Position numbers and translations under genes: made by a program
Origin: Pilaira anomala
Lineage: Eukaryota > Mucoromycota > Mucoromycetes > Mucorales > Mucoraceae
Length of the DNA stretch: 64,000 nucleotides
Reading direction: 5' to 3'
Assembly: GCA_025716855.1 (NCBI GenBank)
Contig: JAIXMQ010000018.1
Location: forward strand, 483,820-547,819
Notes under the pieces: generated by a model
What the model saw: only the letters and a program-made list of their open reading frames with translations
Database searches by the model: none
What the model was told of the DNA's origin: nothing
Shown: in pieces, positions 1-10,852 of the stretch
How the letters are laid out: the number at the start of each line of letters is the position of its first letter
Numbering within the stretch: the first letter of the stretch is position 1

Positions 1-2
1 CT

Positions 3-2096
3 ACAACTTTATCTACTGCTACTAAAACCACGGTTGATATCACTATGACTACCAAGCATCCTGCAATCAATAAGGAAGAAGAAGATTTTTCTTCAACTAT
101 TACCATTACTACTACAGAGTCTGAAGAAACACCTACTTCTACCAAAGAAGAAGAGATTACACCTACCATCACAAGAACTAGTACCGTTACTTCTACTACA
201 GATGTAGAGCCCACTAAGACTACAACAGAAGAGGAAGAAGAGGAAACCACAACTACTACTCGATCAACCACTATGCACACAACTTCAAATGAACCTACAA
301 CAACAGTGAAGGAAAGTACGACTGAAAAGGAAACCAGTACTACTACTACTACTACTACCTACAGACATACACCTTCACCTACCACTGAAAAAAGTACAAC
401 TGAAGAAAGTATAACTACTACTACTACTAAACGCACTCCTTCTCCCACTACTACTACGACTGAAGAGAAAGAAACCAGTACTACTACAAGTTACAGACAT
501 ACTTCTACTGTTGAACCAAGTACGACTGATGAAGAGACTAGTACAACTACCACCACTAGTCGTAAACATACTTCTTCTCCCACTACTACTGAAGAGGAAG
601 AAACAAGTACAACCACTACTTACAAACCTACTTCTACTGCTGAAGAAAGTACAACTGATGAAGAAATCTATACAAGTACCACTACTACTACTACTAGTTA
701 CAGACGTACGCCTTCTCCCACGACTACTGAAGAAGAAGAAACCAGCACTACTACTACTAGCTACAGACGTACTCCAACTTCTACTGCTGAAGAAAGTACA
801 ACTGAAGAAGAAACTGTTACTACTACCACTACTAATAAGCATACTCCTACTTCTACTGCCCAAGAAAGTACAACTGAAGAAGAAACCATTGCTACTACTA
901 CTACTACTAGTTCTAGACGTATTCCTACTTCTACTGCTAAAGAAACTGCTACTACAACTACTACCACTAGTTACGACCATACTCAATCTCCCACTACTTC
1001 CAGTACAGAAAGAGAGTATCCTACAACATCAATCCAAGAAAGTTCAAGTGAAGCTACTACAACCACAGTAGCATCTACTACACCTGAAATTACTACTACT
1101 ACTACTACTACTACTACAGCAGAAGCAGTAACAACGACCACAACTACAACCACAACAACACAAGACTCTAGTGAAACTTCTACAACCTTTAAGGCAACAT
1201 CTACTTATCGTTACCAAACACTTTCATGGTTGAGTAACAGCTTCAGTATCTCAGTTAAACCCAAAGCAACCAGTTTAAGTGCCTCATCAACGATTACATC
1301 TGGTGGAGCAGCCCCTACGCCAGTGGAACCAGCCGGTAGAGTGCCCGAGTACATTGCACCTAATATAGACGCGATTATTCCCGAAAGTAGCTCGATGGTG
1401 TATATGAAGTTCCATAGTCTCTCATATGTTGACTTAGTAGAAGATGCCGTGTTGACAGCTCAATTTGTTCAAACGTTACCTGCTCTTCTTAGTAAAGTAC
1501 TTGGGGTATCAGCGGATGATATTATTGTGATTACGATTTCTAATGCGCCTAGCAGCAGTGCTACTACTACTACGAGTAGAAGACGTAGAAAGCGACAAGT
1601 AGTCAATTCCGATGGTATTTTGGTATCGATTGCGATTCCTAAAAGTGAAATTGATGAATTAGAGACATTGATTCATTCAAGTGATTCTAGTCTTTATGCA
1701 GAAGATAATGGACAGTTGGCTACGTTGATTGATCCAAGTTATCCGATACGATCTAATTCGGTTGCAGCGTCTATTTCAAGTGTAGATGGTAGTGCCAAGG
1801 TAAATGATCCTAACGGTAGTGGTTCCTCTTCTGGTGAAGATGGAACTGATACTGGAGGATTGTCAAAGGCAGGATTGATTGGTATTTGTGTATCCGTTGG
1901 TATTATTGTGTATGCAGCAGCTACGATTGTATCTATTCGAGTGTATCGTAAAAAACGTATTCAGAAACAAGAAAAGGCTATGGTTGAACATCAAGTGTTT
2001 GCTCAAAGTATTTCTGATCCTATTATGCAAGAAAATTCACTTGGGTGGTCTCAAAATAATAGTCGTAATCCTTATGCAGGTTCTCATCAATGGTAA
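3..2096 (+). CDS. Msb2/Hkr1-like signalling mucin, 5' partial
   Basis: The reading frame is open from the window edge, so the true N-terminus and signal peptide lie outside. About the first 390 residues are a Thr/Ser/Glu-rich mucin region made of imperfect repeats (TTTT, EEET, STAEEST), expected to be O-glycosylated. A folded ectodomain of about 190 residues follows, starting near IPESSSMVYMKFHSLSY and continuing FVQTLPALLSKVLGV; this pattern recalls the membrane-proximal domain of fungal Msb2 sensors. One transmembrane helix (GLIGICVSVGIIVYAAATIV) precedes a basic cytoplasmic tail of about 50 residues. By family knowledge Msb2-type mucins act upstream of Cdc42/MAPK signalling at the plasma membrane. 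The mucin plus single-pass architecture is clear; the Msb2 assignment is inference. A polybasic RRRRKR stretch lies inside the ectodomain. Confidence 0.6.
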   Translation, partial: TTLSTATKTTVDITMTTKHPAINKEEEDFSSTITITTTESEETPTSTKEEEITPTITRTSTVTSTTDVEPTKTTTEEEEEETTTTTRSTTMHTTSNEPTTTVKESTTEKETSTTTTTTTYRHTPSPTTEKSTTEESITTTTTKRTPSPTTTTTEEKETSTTTSYRHTSTVEPSTTDEETSTTTTTSRKHTSSPTTTEEEETSTTTTYKPTSTAEESTTDEEIYTSTTTTTTSYRRTPSPTTTEEEETSTTTTSYRRTPTSTAEESTTEEETVTTTTTNKHTPTSTAQESTTEEETIATTTTTSSRRIPTSTAKETATTTTTTSYDHTQSPTTSSTEREYPTTSIQESSSEATTTTVASTTPEITTTTTTTTTAEAVTTTTTTTTTTQDSSETSTTFKATSTYRYQTLSWLSNSFSISVKPKATSLSASSTITSGGAAPTPVEPAGRVPEYIAPNIDAIIPESSSMVYMKFHSLSYVDLVEDAVLTAQFVQTLPALLSKVLGVSADDIIVITISNAPSSSATTTTSRRRRKRQVVNSDGILVSIAIPKSEIDELETLIHSSDSSLYAEDNGQLATLIDPSYPIRSNSVAASISSVDGSAKVNDPNGSGSSSGEDGTDTGGLSKAGLIGICVSVGIIVYAAATIVSIRVYRKKRIQKQEKAMVEHQVFAQSISDPIMQENSLGWSQNNSRNPYAGSHQW

Positions 2097-2217
2097 AAGA
2101 CTCGAAAACTCACACATATAAATAAAAAAAAAAATGAATAATTTAATTACATTTTAACTTAATACAAATAAAATCACATTCTTTATATATATACATATAT
2201 ATATATATATTTTTTTT

Positions 2218-2510
2218 TTATTCATCTTCTTCAGTACCAAAGTAACGGTCTATGAAAAGAAATTAGTTTTTTTAAAAAAAAAAAAAAAAAAAGTTACTTT
2301 AAAAATACTTACCACCAAAGTTACCAATGCCTGGTTCAATCCAAAGTTTATCTTTATTGAGGTTAGGATCCACCATGGATGTAACAATCTTTACACGAGG
2401 GAAAGCATTTGTGATTACGGTAAGACCAATTTGAGCAGCCAGGAAGGTAACAAAGATAATACGTTCCTAATTTAACTTATTAATAACATGATACAACGTT
2501 TCACCAAATT

Positions 2511-2546
<36 letters not shown>

Positions 2547-3561
2547 GTTACCTCTGGAACTTCATGATCCAATAATACTCGAATTGCCATTAATGCTGCT
2601 GCTCCTGTTCCAACCATAGCATCCATTAAAATAATATCATAATCTCCAAGATCTTTTGGAAGTTTACAATAATGAAGCTTTTTTTTTATAAAAAAAAATT
2701 GTGTTAGTTGTTACAGGGAAAAAAAAAAAAATGTGTTGGTTGTTACAGGGAAAAAAAAAAATGTGTTGGTTGTTACAGGGAAATAAAATTAATACCTCAG
2801 GGTCACCTGTACTGGGATCGGTCTGGATCAGTAATTTACCAATAACTGCATCACTAAATACTCTTTTTAATCCAGCTTCCATGGTTCCACCAGCACGCAA
2901 AATGGATACACCACAAATCTATTTCACATGTTAAATAATTGAATTAAATATACTCAAAGTATATATTTTTAATCCTACCTTTTGGCTAAACTTTAAACCT
3001 TGATATTCAACGCCTACAGGTGTAGTTACTGTTAAAGGTTCAACAGGAAGACAACTGACAGCACTATAAATAGATTTAACAAGAGGATTCACTATTTATA
3101 TACATTAACAATAAAAACTTACGATTCCATTAATAATACAGCTAATCTATCAGCATAGAATACAAATTCATCACGCACAGTCTTTTGGTCTCTCAAAATG
3201 GTGTGAATACCTTTAATTTGATTTTTGGCAGGTAATACGTTTACATTATTAGGTAATTCTTTGGGGACAGGTGTATCAAGTAATTCCCAACGTAAATTGA
3301 CTCGGTTCTCATTTAATTGACTTTGAATATGTTTTGTCATCAAGTCAATAGCGATTGCGTTTTCTAAACCTCTTGGAATAATCTTAAAAAAAAAAATTTT
3401 GATTTTAGTTAAAAAGAAAGAATAATAATAAAAAAATTGTTATACTACTATACCACATCAGCGAATTTCATAGTAGGGCGGACATAGCTGTCAAAAGAAG
3501 GTTTAACGTATCTAGTGTATTGCTAAAAAGTAAGAATAATAAAGTTAAAGCTGAGACTGTT

Positions 3562-3598
<37 letters not shown>

Positions 3599-3984
3599 CT
3601 TTACTTACATCCAAAACACCTTCAACATCACGACCACGATAAAAGATATCTCTTTGCACTATAATTTAAAAAAAGAGAAGGCGTAAGAAAAATGAAATAA
3701 ATCTAGAATAATAAATATAATATATACTTGCATCTTCTTGCCAATTGAATATCAGAATCCGTGTCAACAAAAATCTATTGTGATACAAATCATTTAAGTT
3801 GTTTTTGATAATTCATGCAAAAATTAAAACTTACTCTCATATCCATCATATCTCTAATTCTTTTATCGTATAAAGCAAGAATACCCTCAAAAATAATAAC
3901 ATTGGCACCATAAATAGTTGTAGTTGTTTCCTCTCTTGAATGTGTTGAAAAGTTATAAACAGGTACAGTCACAGATTTACTAAC

Positions 3985-4016
<32 letters not shown>

Positions 4017-4673
4017 ATTATTTTTTTACAGTCAATTACCCGTTTTATGACATGATTTACCCTTCTTTCAACTTTCCAAGTGTCTCAAATAATAAATTAT
4101 AATCAAAAGCAGAAGGATGATCAAAATCAAATCGATTTTGATGAGCTAATTTACTATTCTCGGGTGAAAGGACATTATAAAATGAATCCATAGAGATAAT
4201 GACAACCCAAGGAACATTCAAGTTCTTTAAAACACGTCTAATTTTTTTTTTCTCTTAAAGTTAGATCGAAAATATAAACAAGTAAAAAAAAAAAGAACTA
4301 CTTACTCAGCTACACTGGTTTTACCACTGGCACTACCACCTTTTTTATTATTATTATTAGAGAATGGGTTTTTCTTTATTTATTTAATTCACTTTATAAT
4401 GTTTACTGTACCTGCAATACCAATCATATAAGGTACAGTTACCGAACCATCGGCACTAGTTTTTTTTTTTTTTTTATATATATATAAAGTTACGAGAAAG
4501 TTTTTTTATTTATCATAGAAAAAAAAAAAACTTACCTATACCAAGGTCTAACAAAAAAAAAGGGGGGAGGAGAGGGGAAACAAATTAAAATTTAAAACGT
4601 AAAAGAAACAAAGGGCATCAAGTCCTTACTTTCTGCCTTGAGAGCATAACTGAACTGTTTTCTTGTCAATCAT
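2218..4673 (-). CDS. URK1: Uridine kinase fused to UPRT-like domain (Urk1/UCKL type)
   Basis: Reconstructed as 15 exons (4673-4630, 4547-4536, 4455-4412, 4339-4306, 4237-4061, 3979-3835, 3774-3732, 3658-3609, 3522-3454, 3382-3123, 3063-2979, 2918-2796, 2677-2552, 2466-2313, 2249-2218) giving 465 codons in frame plus stop. The N-terminal half is a nucleoside kinase: P-loop [12 protein letters not shown], substrate segments [10 protein letters not shown] and [18 protein letters not shown]. The C-terminal half is UPRT-like: [30 protein letters not shown], and the end [16 protein letters not shown]. Family role: phosphorylation of uridine/cytidine to UMP/CMP in pyrimidine salvage. The UPRT half resembles UCKL proteins, where its catalytic activity is doubtful. 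Converges with the mucin gene, 121 bp between stops. Oddities are a 12-nt exon, a GC-AG intron and a repeat-filled intron. Confidence 0.93.
2697..2781. repeat. Three-copy tandem repeat inside a URK1 intron
   Basis: Three copies of about 30 bp, each containing GTTGTTACAGGGAA followed by an A-run, lie within the intron at 2678-2795. Copies two and three are almost identical; the first differs by one base in the core and in A-run length. Confidence 0.85.
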
Positions 4674-5098
4674 ATTCTTTTTTTTATTATTATTTATTGA
4701 ATGAACTTCACTTACAAAAAGAAAAAAAAACCAAAAAAAAAAAAAAAAAAAAAAAAAATATTAAAATGGTTTTTTTTTTTACAAGTGACTTTTTTTTTTT
4801 TTTTTTTAGTTTTAGTCTTCCGATCGAGATAAGTTTTTCACACAGTGATAAGTTTCGTTGTGTTCACGCGAATAAAAAAGTGTTCTCAACAAACTATTTA
4901 TTGATTTTGAAGGCTAAAAGGGTAAACCCATGTATCATAGCAACGATTATCTCATTTATAGTAACGTTGTTTCCACAACAACAATCATTGAATCCGTAAA
5001 CTTTAAATAATCCCATAAAAAACACGCTTAACTAAATATGGTTCAAATCGCATTAATTTTTTTTTTTTTTCAAATATTCCAAATTTTATTTTGTTCAC
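4674..5098. other. Intergenic spacer
   Basis: AT-rich spacer between the URK1 start and the cyclophilin stop, both on the minus strand, so it carries the URK1 promoter and the cyclophilin 3' region. Long A and T runs; no coding or RNA signal seen. Confidence 0.7.
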
Positions 5099-6299
5099 TT
5101 AAAATCCTCTCATACCACCACGACCACCTGAACGATATTTCTGTAAAAAAAAATAAGTATATGCGTGAGAATATGAAATACGTCTTTGACTTACCATATG
5201 ACCTCTTCCTTTATAAACTACATTTGGATCATCTTGGAAACGTCTTCTTTTTTCCCATTCTGGCTTTTCGGAAACGATTTCTTTGTAATCAATAAAACGA
5301 CGATCTTCTTTTTTAGGACTTGAAGATCTTTTTTCAGGGCTTACACTTCTAGCAGGAGGGCTCTTACTTTTACGAGAAGGGCTTACGCTTCTATCAGGAG
5401 GACTTACGCTTCTAGCAGGACTCCTACCCCGTCGTCTAGTCTCTTTCTCTGAATCGTCCGAATCATATCTCTTTTTACTCTTCTTGTGCTTTTTACGATC
5501 TTTCTTGTGTTTTTTATGATGTTTTTTATGTCTTCTTGAACTCTTTTCTTCTTCTGAATCCAAATCAGAATCAGATCTAGATCTTTTTTTACTTGAACGA
5601 CGACTCTTCTTTTCATCTTCAGAAGATTCGTTATCTGATTTGTCTAATTCAGTTGCTTTTTCTTTTGGCGTTTTGACTTTGATATTGGGCGGTAAGTTTA
5701 AAACCAATTCACCACAATTTGCAATCATAATATTATGAAGAGGACGATCATTATCATCAACGGGTTCATTCTCCATGATTTCTAAAATATTATATCCATT
5801 CACGATCCTTCCAAACACAACATGTTTACCATCCAAGTGAGGTGTAGGACGTGTGGTCATAAAGAACTGAGAAGATTGTGTATTGGGGCCACGATTGGCC
5901 ATACTTAATAAACCATGTGTATCATGTTTGCGTTGAAAGGATTCGTCAGGAAATGTTGCACCATAAATACTTTCTCCACCAGACCCGTTACGACGTGTGA
6001 AATCTCCTCCTTGACACATGAACCCTTTAATAATCCGATGAAAGATCGATCCACGGTAATGTAAAGGCATATTGCTTACTTTACCAAGTCCCTTTTCACC
6101 TGTACATAACGCCCGAAAATTTTCAGCTGTTTTGGGAACCTCATCAGCAAAGAGCTCCATGATGATTCTACCAACTAAAAAAAAACACAAAAAGAATAAA
6201 ACGTTAATCATGTTCCACGCGACCTTTTCTCTTTCTTTCTTACTTACTTCTGTTACCATCAATGTCTATATCGAAAAAGACACGAGGATTGATCTTCAT
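5099..6299 (-). CDS. Cyclophilin with C-terminal RS domain (CypG/PPIG-like)
   Basis: Three exons (6299-6248, 6174-5195, 5140-5099) give 357 codons plus stop. Residues 1 to about 175 form a cyclophilin-type peptidyl-prolyl isomerase: [59 protein letters not shown]. The position that is Trp in CypA is His here (PTPHLDG), as in nuclear CypG-type enzymes. The rest is rich in RS, RSRSDSD and KKHKK clusters with repeated ARSVSP/DRSVSP motifs that look like SR-kinase targets. By family knowledge such proteins sit in nuclear speckles and associate with the splicing or RNA polymerase II machinery. The gene ends in a short Gly/Arg tail. Confidence 0.93.
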
Positions 6300-6497
6300 T
6301 ATATAATACTTGTCACAGAGTCAAAAAAAAAAAAAAAAGGAAAAAATAAATAAAAGGATTACACACGTACTTTTCCGTCATGTAATTCGAGTGACTGGTA
6401 TAACATAGTTTTACAAAAAGTATTTCCAGAGAGTTTTTTTTTTTTTTTTTTAATTATTTGTATATACTTCTTTTCATCTTTTTAAAAAAAAACTAAA

Positions 6498-6852
6498 ATG
6501 TCAGATTCCAGTTCAAAACAAACCACAAGAAATGTAGCAGAAGCTACTCCTGTTCATGTCTTTATTTCACAAAACGCTGGTATGCTTGTAAAGTTATTAT
6601 CCTTTTCTGCCGCTTTATTCGCTTTTCCTATCCTTACTTTTTTCTGTACACTCCATAGTTTATTTGAAGGTAAAATGAATATTTATTATTTAAAACAGAG
6701 TGAGAGAGTATTAATATATAATATTAGGTAATACTACTTATGCCGCAGGAGCTGCAGTAGTCATGGCAAATGTTATTGTGGTTCTTTATATCGTTGTTGC
6801 CTATTTCGAGAAGCCAAGAACGGATGTAACAGAAGAAAAGAAGGAAAACTAG
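6498..6852 (+). CDS. VMA21: V-ATPase assembly factor Vma21
   Basis: Exons 6498-6669 and 6728-6852 encode 98 residues. The protein has a short hydrophilic N-terminus, two transmembrane helices (MLVKLLSFSAALFAFPILTF and AAGAAVVMANVIVVLYIVVA) joined by a loop with GNTTYA, and a charged tail EKKEN. This matches the Vma21 family in length, topology and the N-S/T-T-Y-A loop motif. Vma21 escorts the proton-translocating V0 sector out of the ER during V-ATPase assembly. The intron splits the codon before the loop. The final KEN is not a classical dilysine signal, but the tail is lysine-rich, as expected of an ER-retrieved protein. Confidence 0.9.
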
Positions 6853-6878
6853 AGAGAGAGAGAGAGAGAGAGAGAGAT
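6852..6878. repeat. (AG)n microsatellite
   Basis: About 13 AG dinucleotides begin at the VMA21 stop codon, in its 3' UTR. Confidence 0.9.
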
Positions 6879-6972
6879 GGGGGAATATGTGTAATAATAT
6901 TTGTAATAATAAAAAAAGGGGGAAAAGTTATAAAAAAAAAGCACGTGATTGAATACTTTTTTTTTTTTTTTT

Positions 6973-7410
6973 TCAAGAAGTAGTTGTAGTTGTAGTTTGC
7001 TGTTTTCGTTGATGCACATAATCATTCATATAAGTGGTGACTGCTGATATTAAATCATGAAACCGGTCTTCATGGTAAATTGGATGGTCTTCAGGATACC
7101 AAGAAGACCTTTTTTGTTTTTCCCATTCAGCGAAATTCGTTAACTGATGACTGATACCATCAATAAATCCAGTCCAGTCTATTTGTTTCTTTGCGAATGT
7201 AACTAATCTTCCAGGTGAAACGATTTGAATAAAATCGTCTAATAAACTAACAAAGAAGAACAAGCAAAATAAACTACTGATGGCTGCTAACGTAAACGTA
7301 CCAATCGTCATCGTCATAATCGATCGTTGGTGACGAGGTGTAACTATATTATTCATCCATCTTTTTAATTCACTTTTATTCGTTGTAGCTGTGGTTGTAG
7401 TTGCAGACAT
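6973..7410 (-). CDS. Hypothetical single-pass membrane protein, 145 aa
   Basis: Intronless. The N-terminus is Thr-rich (MSATTTTATTNKSELKRWM), then comes one hydrophobic segment at about residues 34-58 (IGTFTLAAISSLFCLFFFVS), an amphipathic middle and a C-terminus ending in a Thr run. A WYPEDHPIYHEDRFHDL segment looks conserved-like, but I do not recognise the family. Convergent with VMA21 (120 bp between stops), with a T-rich leader just before the start, as at other genes here. Function unknown; the ORF is supported by length and by sensible composition outside the homopolymers. Confidence 0.65.
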   Translation of the reverse strand: MSATTTTATTNKSELKRWMNNIVTPRHQRSIMTMTIGTFTLAAISSLFCLFFFVSLLDDFIQIVSPGRLVTFAKKQIDWTGFIDGISHQLTNFAEWEKQKRSSWYPEDHPIYHEDRFHDLISAVTTYMNDYVHQRKQQTTTTTTS

Positions 7411-8482
7411 TTTTTTTTTTTTTTTGTTGGGGAAATAAAAGAAGAAAAAGAGAAAGAAGAAAATTAAAAAGTAAACTTTTTATTTACTTTTATATATGTA
7501 TATATATATATATATATATGGATAGAACATATGGACCAAGCCTTATTATAGATGCATCATACTATTTTTTTTCTTTCTGTGCCTCTTTCTCTCTCTCTCT
7601 CTCTCTCTTTCTTCTTAATATCTCTTTTTTTTTTAATTAAAGCCAGAAATGGTGAAAATCAACATCATTGTTATAGCTGTTGTAATCATCTTATTCACGT
7701 TTTCGTATTTCACGTGAAGATCGTTTCTGTTTCTTTTGTTTTAGAGCTAAAATTATGGGGTCGTTTCCGAATGTGAAAAATTCAGTCACATTTGTTACCT
7801 TGGACACACGGATTCCTCCATTTTTTACCCTTCAAAAGAGAGGACTCTATTGTTCTTCCTGTCGTTACGTAAATAATAAGCGGTAGTTTAATAGATCCTG
7901 ATGTCATGGTAATATAAAAGTAATATTACTATAGTTTTTAATTGTTATGCAGCATAGAAATCCCTGCTTTATTCTTTGATGTACATATAAAAAAAACATA
8001 GAATTAATTCATGTGCGTCTACTGTAATCGAAACTTCTTTTTTTTTTTAACTGTGAGCTCTTTTTTAATTTACCAAGAAAAAAAAAAAAAAGTGTCATTT
8101 AAAATTCTACATATACAGTGTACCTTCCGGTTTCAGGCCGAGGATTTTATATGATATGGCTTTAAATAGATTGAGTACGGGAACTCATGCTGGTTATGTT
8201 TTCCCTTTTACGATTTCTTTTCAAGGTTCATTACTCGGTTGAGTACTTTGCTATAATCAAGTCATTAACCCTCTTTTTATATATCGTTTTGTTAAGTACC
8301 ATCATCATGCAAATGTAATTCAGTTTGAAAATCAGTGAAGGGAATTTTGATTGACCAATAGGATGGTAGAGTTTTTCTTTATATTTAATTTCTCCATTCA
8401 ATTAAAAAAAAAAATCCTCTTTTCCCTCTCTCTTTCTCACTCTCTTTTTTTTTTTTTTTTCTTCTTAAAAGTCTTTGATACC
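7411..8482. other. Intergenic region, divergent promoters
   Basis: Separates two divergent genes. Contains pyrimidine tracts, TA runs and a CACGTG at 7711-7716. A possible tiny hydrophobic ORF (7649-7717, 22 codons) is noted under findings. No other coding signal seen. Confidence 0.6.
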
Positions 8483-9467
8483 ATGACACAGTCAGAAGAA
8501 GATAGTGCGACCTCCTCTCAAACTTTATTAAGTCACAGAAATAACTCCAATTACAAAAGTTTCGATTCTACATATGAATGGAATGTCGAAGTAGATATGA
8601 AGGGCCAAGTGGATACTGGTGACTCTACTACAGAAAAATTCTCTTTTAAAAAATTAATGCAGTATACTGGTCCTGGTATGAAGAATAAAAGAAATATAGA
8701 ATAAAAACATAACTGTTTAATAACATTTTTTTTTTCTTTTTAGGTTGGCTAATGTAAGCGTTGTGATATCAACTACATAATACCCACTTTTTTGTTAATA
8801 ACTTTTTTTATATAGGGCCATTGCTTATTTAGATCCTGGTAATCTTGAATCCGATCTACAATCAGGCGCCATTGCAGGTTGTAAGTTATTATGGTTATTA
8901 TTTTGGTCTCATGCAGCAGGTAATAAATTACGCACACTTATTTTAATTAAAAAAGATTACACTGTTTATTAAAAACAGTTACTTGTTTTGTTATGTTTTT
9001 TTTTTTAGGTTTAGCTATGCAGATTCTTTCAGCACGGTTAGGTGTAGTAACACAAAATCATTTAGCACAATTAATTCGAAAAAACTATAGTCGACCTTCT
9101 TCTATTCTCATTTGGGTATTTACTCAATTAGCGATTATTGGATCTGATATTCAAGAAATTATTGGTACGGCGATTGCTATTAAGATTATATTTGGTATCA
9201 AGCTTTGGGTAGGTGTTTTGATCACTGCTTCTGACACATTTCTGTTTATGTGGTTGCAGCAATACGGTGTACGTAAAATCGAAGTTTTCTTTATGGCCTT
9301 AATAGGTGTTATGATCGGTTGCTTTTGGATCGAGATGTTTGTTTCGAAACCTAGTATCGAAATGATTTTAAAGGGTATCTTGATACCCCAAATACCAAGC
9401 GAAGCAAAAGTACAAGCCGTTGGTATGGTAGGTGCTGTGATTATGCCTCATAATATGTTCTTACACA

Positions 9468-9506
<39 letters not shown>

Positions 9507-10454
9507 ATTGATTTTTTTTTTTTAAGTAAAACATGAATTTTTAAAGACAATTTGTTTCTTTTATTAGTGCCCTTGTCATGTCTCGTAATATCGGGACATC
9601 TGAAAATAAAAAAAAGGAAGCTAATTACTATTTCGCAATTGAATCTACATTGGCTCTCTTCATATCTTATTTAATCAATTTGGCTATCGTTGTCGTATTC
9701 GCTCAAGTCTTTTTCAAACCAGGACAAACAATCACTGAATTACCTGGGTTATATGATGCTTCTGAAGTTTTGTCGAGAACATTGGGTAAAAGCGCAAAGT
9801 ATTTTTGGGCATTAGGTCTATTGGCTGCTGGTCAATCTTCTACCATGACCGGAACAATGGCAGGTCAATATGTAAGTATATATACTGATTTGTTTGTATA
9901 TTGACATATCAGATAAATTAAAAAAAAAAAAAATTAGGTTGTTGAAGGCTTTTTTGGTTCTATCTTCAAAAAACAATGGCATCGTATTGCTTTAACTCGT
10001 GCTATTGCATTAGTTCCCAGTATGCTTGTAGCTGTACTTGCTGTAGATAATTTTGATACCATGGGTGAATTCTTGAACGTTTTACAGAGGTAAAAAAAAA
10101 AACAAAACATTTTTCAAAAAGTTTGTTTGTTACTAAATTTTGCATATTAGTCTTTGTCTTCCTACCGCCATTATACCTATACTTAAATTAACAGCATCCA
10201 CTAAAATCATGACAAAGATGTTTCGTAATTCTAGGACAACAAATATTGTATGTTGGATGATTTCGTTTATCGTAATTGGATTTAATGTACATTTATTCCT
10301 CAACTATCTGCAAGAATTGAACTGGCCATTCTATGCTGTTGTCTTTAGTATCATTTATTTCTCATTTGTTATCTATTTAATTTGGATCCCACTTGAAATA
10401 CCTGAAACAAAAGAAACTGATCAAGATCCTGAAGAAGATTCTTCTTGCTTTTAA
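8483..10454 (+). CDS. Nramp-family divalent metal transporter
   Basis: Seven exons (8483-8675, 8744-8753, 8816-8919, 9009-9468, 9568-9871, 9938-10089, 10151-10454) give 508 residues in frame. The family metal-binding motif DPGN is at residues 74-77 and the TM6 motif MPHN at 248-251 followed by [18 protein letters not shown] matches the conserved TM10 segment. Roughly eleven to twelve hydrophobic helices follow a hydrophilic 60-residue N-terminus. Nramp/Smf proteins are proton-coupled importers of Mn2+ and Fe2+; plasma membrane versus vacuole cannot be told from sequence. Exon 2 is only 10 nt but is required to join GPG to [12 protein letters not shown]. Confidence 0.95.
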
Positions 10455-10725
10455 ATAATAAGGTCTCGTCGCTCCGAAACTCTATCATTACGTTACATTT
10501 TTATCCCTTCTCATTTTGTTTTATATCATCAACTACTACTACTACTACAGCTTATTTTTGCATTTAATTTGTTTCTTTTACAAAAAAAAATAAAGTTCCT
10601 AAACTTTATCCTCAAAGTGCTAAAAAACAAAACAGGTTTATTTCCTTCGGCCGTGTCTTGGATGTCGTAATTTAACAAAAATGAAGTTACACAAAGCTCG
10701 CCATTTACATTGAAAAAATAATCCT

Positions 10726-10798
10726 TGACGAGGATGGGACTCGAACCCACAATCTTTAGATTCGAAGTCTAACGCCTTATCCATTAGGCCACATCGCC
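10726..10798 (-). tRNA. tRNA-Arg (anticodon TCG)
   Basis: A 73-nt cloverleaf on the minus strand: D stem GCCT/AGGC, anticodon stem TTAGA/TCTAA around loop CTTCGAA (anticodon TCG, reads CGA), T arm GTGGG-TTCGAGT-CCCAT, discriminator A. The acceptor stem has one T:C mismatch. No intron. It lies between the Nramp gene and the CCCH gene. Confidence 0.93.
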
Positions 10799-10852
10799 TT
10801 AGGTGTGTCGTTGAAAATTTAAAAAAAATATATCTCTTTAAAAAGCGTGTTT

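Noticed and set aside
375..1071. Long ORFs opposite and out of frame with the mucin repeat
   Set aside because: Mirror translations of the ACT/GAA-rich repeat; composition is explained by the Thr/Glu codons of the plus-strand gene.
4697..5295. Plus-strand ORFs of 100 and 85 aa
   Set aside because: Made of homopolymer Lys/Phe runs, and the second overlaps the cyclophilin 3' end; no family signal.
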